Source: Candidatus Bathyarchaeota archaeon
GTDB taxonomy: Archaea > Thermoproteota > Bathyarchaeia > Bathyarchaeales > Bathycorpusculaceae
Length of the DNA stretch: 64,000 nucleotides
Reading direction: 5' to 3'
Assembly (NCBI GenBank): GCA_026014665.1
Contig: JAOZHX010000017.1
Coordinates: 372,001 to 436,000 of the forward strand
Shown piece after piece: positions 62,176 through 64,000 of the stretch. The notes below the pieces were generated by a model. It was not told where the DNA came from. It did not search any database and was given only the letters and a program-made list of their open reading frames with translations. The translations under genes and the position numbers were made by a program. Position 1 is the stretch's first letter. Each line of letters starts with the position of its first letter.

Positions 62176-63753
62176 TTAAAGGAATGAAAGTATCGTGGTT
62201 TCTAAGGTTTGCAGGTTGACTACAGGAACTTTTCCTGGTGTAGGAACTAATCCAAGTTTCTCCATGTAGTCAGTTTGAGATTGCCATCCACCTGAGTTAA
62301 CCACTAAGACACCTCGATAATTACAGTATCCAAGTACATGGACATGTCCAGCATGGAAGATGTCTGGTACCTTATCGATGACAAGGTAATCTCGGTTTTC
62401 GGGTGACAGCATGGTTTTTCCGCCATAAACCGGTGCCAAATGTCGACTTTGCATAAGAAGCCTCATAGATTTCTCTGGATGGTCGTGATCCATGCCTGGG
62501 ACAACAGAAATTATATCGTCCAAGCTACGGCCATGGTACATAAGAATTTCTATGCCATGTATGTTTAGCAAGCATGGGCTGCCTACTGAATGTATGTTCT
62601 TTTTGCCTTTGAATGCAGTCAGATAACTTTCTGGTATAGCTGGTTGAGGAAGGGATTTGCGGGAAGCATCATGATTTCCCGGTGAAATTATTATTTCGAT
62701 GTATTCTGGTATTTTTTCGAAGTACTTTGAGGCAAAGTCGTATTGTTTGTGGACGTCGCGGATGGTTAATTCTTTTTGTTGCCCTGGGTAGATTCCGATG
62801 CCGTCAACGATGTCTCCTGCGACAAGAAGGTATTTTACTCGACCAGCGATCTGGCGCATTTCGTCGTTTCCGTATTTGCCCCTTAACCAGAGTATAAAAC
62901 GTTTGAAGGCTTCTTTTTGAAATTTGGTGCTACCTATATGGATGTCTGAGGTAAGGACTGCGTAGACAGGTTCTTGGGCTCGCTGTTGCGGTTTTCGGCC
63001 GATTTCTGGGAAAATTATGTCTTCGGCTAAAAGGAGGTTGCTGCGTGTTTTAATGACGGCTAGACAGATAATTTGGTCAGCCAAGAGCATGAGCGCTTTC
63101 TTTTTGACTTCCTCAGGTGCTTTTTGTGGTATGAGCACGGTTGCGCTACCTTGAAGATCCTCTACCGAAAGAATAGTATGATTCTTTGAATCCCGCTTCT
63201 CAGTTAGCATACAGATAATTTTTAGCTTAGTTTTTGGCGGTGATTTGAGAGCTTCAATGATGGGCGTGGCGGCCTTAACATCTATTCTTTGCCGGAAGAT
63301 GCGTTCGATTCGCTTGAAGCGATCTTGGAAATATGTTAGGTATTCTTCTATTGTGCCGTTTGAGCTAAGCTTGCCAGTAGCATCTTCAAGGATAGTGATT
63401 TTTGCAGGGATGTCTTTAGCAAAGGGGTAAAACTCGGTTGTGCATGGTTGCTGGTTCCCTGCGGATGGTCGTGGTAAATCCATCACTCCATCGATAGCTT
63501 GAGGTTGAGGCGTTATGTCTTGGCGGGGACTGGTTATCTTTGGCTGCTGCATTAGGGATTCAAGAAAGGGTTTCTCTATGAACATGGGTTTGTCTTTTAA
63601 TTCTTCGATCCGTTTAAGCGCTAAGTCCACGATGACACAGGGATCGTTGGTTCCACAACTTTGGCTTAGGAACTCGAAGGCTTCGCTGTTTAGCATGTAG
63701 CCAGCTGCGATTGCTGCTTCGATTGCCACCTGGAGTTTTTCCTTTGTGCTCAT
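62176..63753 (-). CDS. polB: DNA polymerase D small subunit DP1 (3'-5' exonuclease)
   Basis: 525 residues from ATG 63753 (MSTKEKLQVAIEAA); a TTG five codons earlier is possible. N-terminal helical domain, OB fold, then a metallophosphoesterase: LTSDIHIGSTKF, LVAGDIVDGIG, SPGNHDASRKS, GHVHVLGY. Proofreads for DP2. Convergent with cdc6, 10 bases apart, as near the Pyrococcus origin. A variable linker near residue 95 contains an ATGGTCGTGGTAAAT copy (63465). Confidence 0.97.
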   Translation of the reverse strand: MSTKEKLQVAIEAAIAAGYMLNSEAFEFLSQSCGTNDPCVIVDLALKRIEELKDKPMFIEKPFLESLMQQPKITSPRQDITPQPQAIDGVMDLPRPSAGNQQPCTTEFYPFAKDIPAKITILEDATGKLSSNGTIEEYLTYFQDRFKRIERIFRQRIDVKAATPIIEALKSPPKTKLKIICMLTEKRDSKNHTILSVEDLQGSATVLIPQKAPEEVKKKALMLLADQIICLAVIKTRSNLLLAEDIIFPEIGRKPQQRAQEPVYAVLTSDIHIGSTKFQKEAFKRFILWLRGKYGNDEMRQIAGRVKYLLVAGDIVDGIGIYPGQQKELTIRDVHKQYDFASKYFEKIPEYIEIIISPGNHDASRKSLPQPAIPESYLTAFKGKKNIHSVGSPCLLNIHGIEILMYHGRSLDDIISVVPGMDHDHPEKSMRLLMQSRHLAPVYGGKTMLSPENRDYLVIDKVPDIFHAGHVHVLGYCNYRGVLVVNSGGWQSQTDYMEKLGLVPTPGKVPVVNLQTLETTILSFL

Positions 63754-63868
63754 GTGCCTTGCGCCCAAGCCAATGCTGGTTTTTTATGTTTAGGCTGTAT
63801 GCTTTTGAGTTATTTACTGTTTGTTGTTTGCAAGTGGAATTTACAAACGGCGGCTGGATTGGCACTTC

Positions 63869-63905
63869 CTACGACCATGCTGATAACCGTATTTGCCACG
63901 ACCAT
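63869..63905. repeat. pair of CYACGACCAT repeats
   Basis: CTACGACCAT at 63869-63878 and CCACGACCAT at 63896-63905. The 15 bases ATTTGCCACGACCAT (63891-63905) are the exact reverse complement of 36924-36938. Upstream of DP1 in the terminal gap of the window. Confidence 0.55.
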
Positions 63906-64000
63906 CCCAACCTTTGCATCATATGAGCAATGCTTGTTTTATTCGAATTAGCTTTAATTTATATAAGTAACCAAACGTTTAGATAGGTTATGATAAATTT

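Noticed and set aside
1-64000. tRNA, rRNA, CRISPR array, insertion sequence or prophage
   Set aside because: Gaps were read for T-loop/acceptor patterns, regularly spaced repeats and transposase-like ORFs; none was convincing. A covariance-model scan could still find a small RNA.

Overview
The window reads as a contiguous piece of an archaeal chromosome of the TACK type. The best guess is a Bathyarchaeia-like (Candidatus Bathyarchaeota) organism; this is inferred from gene content, not from a marker phylogeny. Support: family D DNA polymerase (DP1 and DP2) together with a single PCNA, archaeal/eukaryotic primase, GINS, Orc1/Cdc6 and HerA-NurA; RNA polymerase subunits Rpo4, Rpo7 and Rpo11 with Spt4, TFS and an Elf1-like factor; aIF2-gamma, aIF5A, SRP54, diphthamide, Pus10 and exosome genes; geranylgeranylglyceryl-phosphate synthase (archaeal ether lipids); TATA/BRE-like promoters, many GTG/TTG starts and several probable leaderless starts. 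I see no rRNA, tRNA, CRISPR array, insertion sequence, prophage or intein.

Layout. 0-5 kb: M32 carboxypeptidase, a formaldehyde-activating enzyme/hexulose-phosphate synthase fusion with an extra N-terminal HTH-like segment, and an MFS transporter. 5-10.3 kb: information-processing run S6e, aIF2-gamma, (NUDIX), PIN nuclease, Rpo7, Spt4, dephospho-CoA kinase, S24e, S27ae and a possible SecB-like protein. 10.3-15.5 kb: B12-radical SAM protein and the ribosomal set L3-L4-L23-L2-S19. 16-18.1 kb: an archaeosortase and a frame-disrupted exported protein with a C-terminal anchor. 18.2-28.6 kb: GINS, PriS, two glycosylation genes, PriL, PCNA, TFS, DUF99, Rpo11, Csl4, METTL5-like and Dph2. 28.7-34.8 kb: a large exported PQQ-like propeller protein, an Lrp-type ligand domain, PEP synthase and L10e. 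35-47.7 kb: RNA-modification and translation genes (TrmG10/Trm11-like, Mtq2, KsgA, DUF655, Rpo4, L21e, Pus10, SRP54, aIF5A, NAD kinase, Nob1, DUF2070, LSm, Sec61-beta). 48-55 kb: MazG-like, winged-helix, DP2, GGGP synthase, Elf1, NadE and a nitrilase-family protein. 55-57 kb: two accessory genes embedded in a dense field of GTGAT/ATCAC boxes, the second encoding a membrane-tethered winged-helix protein. 57-64 kb: HerA-NurA, a helix-turn-helix protein, a very AT-rich 0.8-kb region with three ORB-like elements (candidate replication origin), Orc1/Cdc6 and DP1.

How it fits together. Nearly all core replication genes sit within 45 kb of the candidate origin, and orc1/cdc6 next to DP1 beside the origin echoes the Pyrococcus arrangement. 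Most genes left of the origin lie on the minus strand, co-directional with a leftward fork. The most interesting non-routine items are the candidate origin; the GTGAT-box regulon with its membrane-bound regulator; the archaeosortase with two candidate anchored substrates; the HTH-Fae-Hps fusion; an 18-nt promoter-like element that occurs twice 36 kb apart; and a 20-bp perfect palindrome within a family of ATGGTCGTGG repeats.
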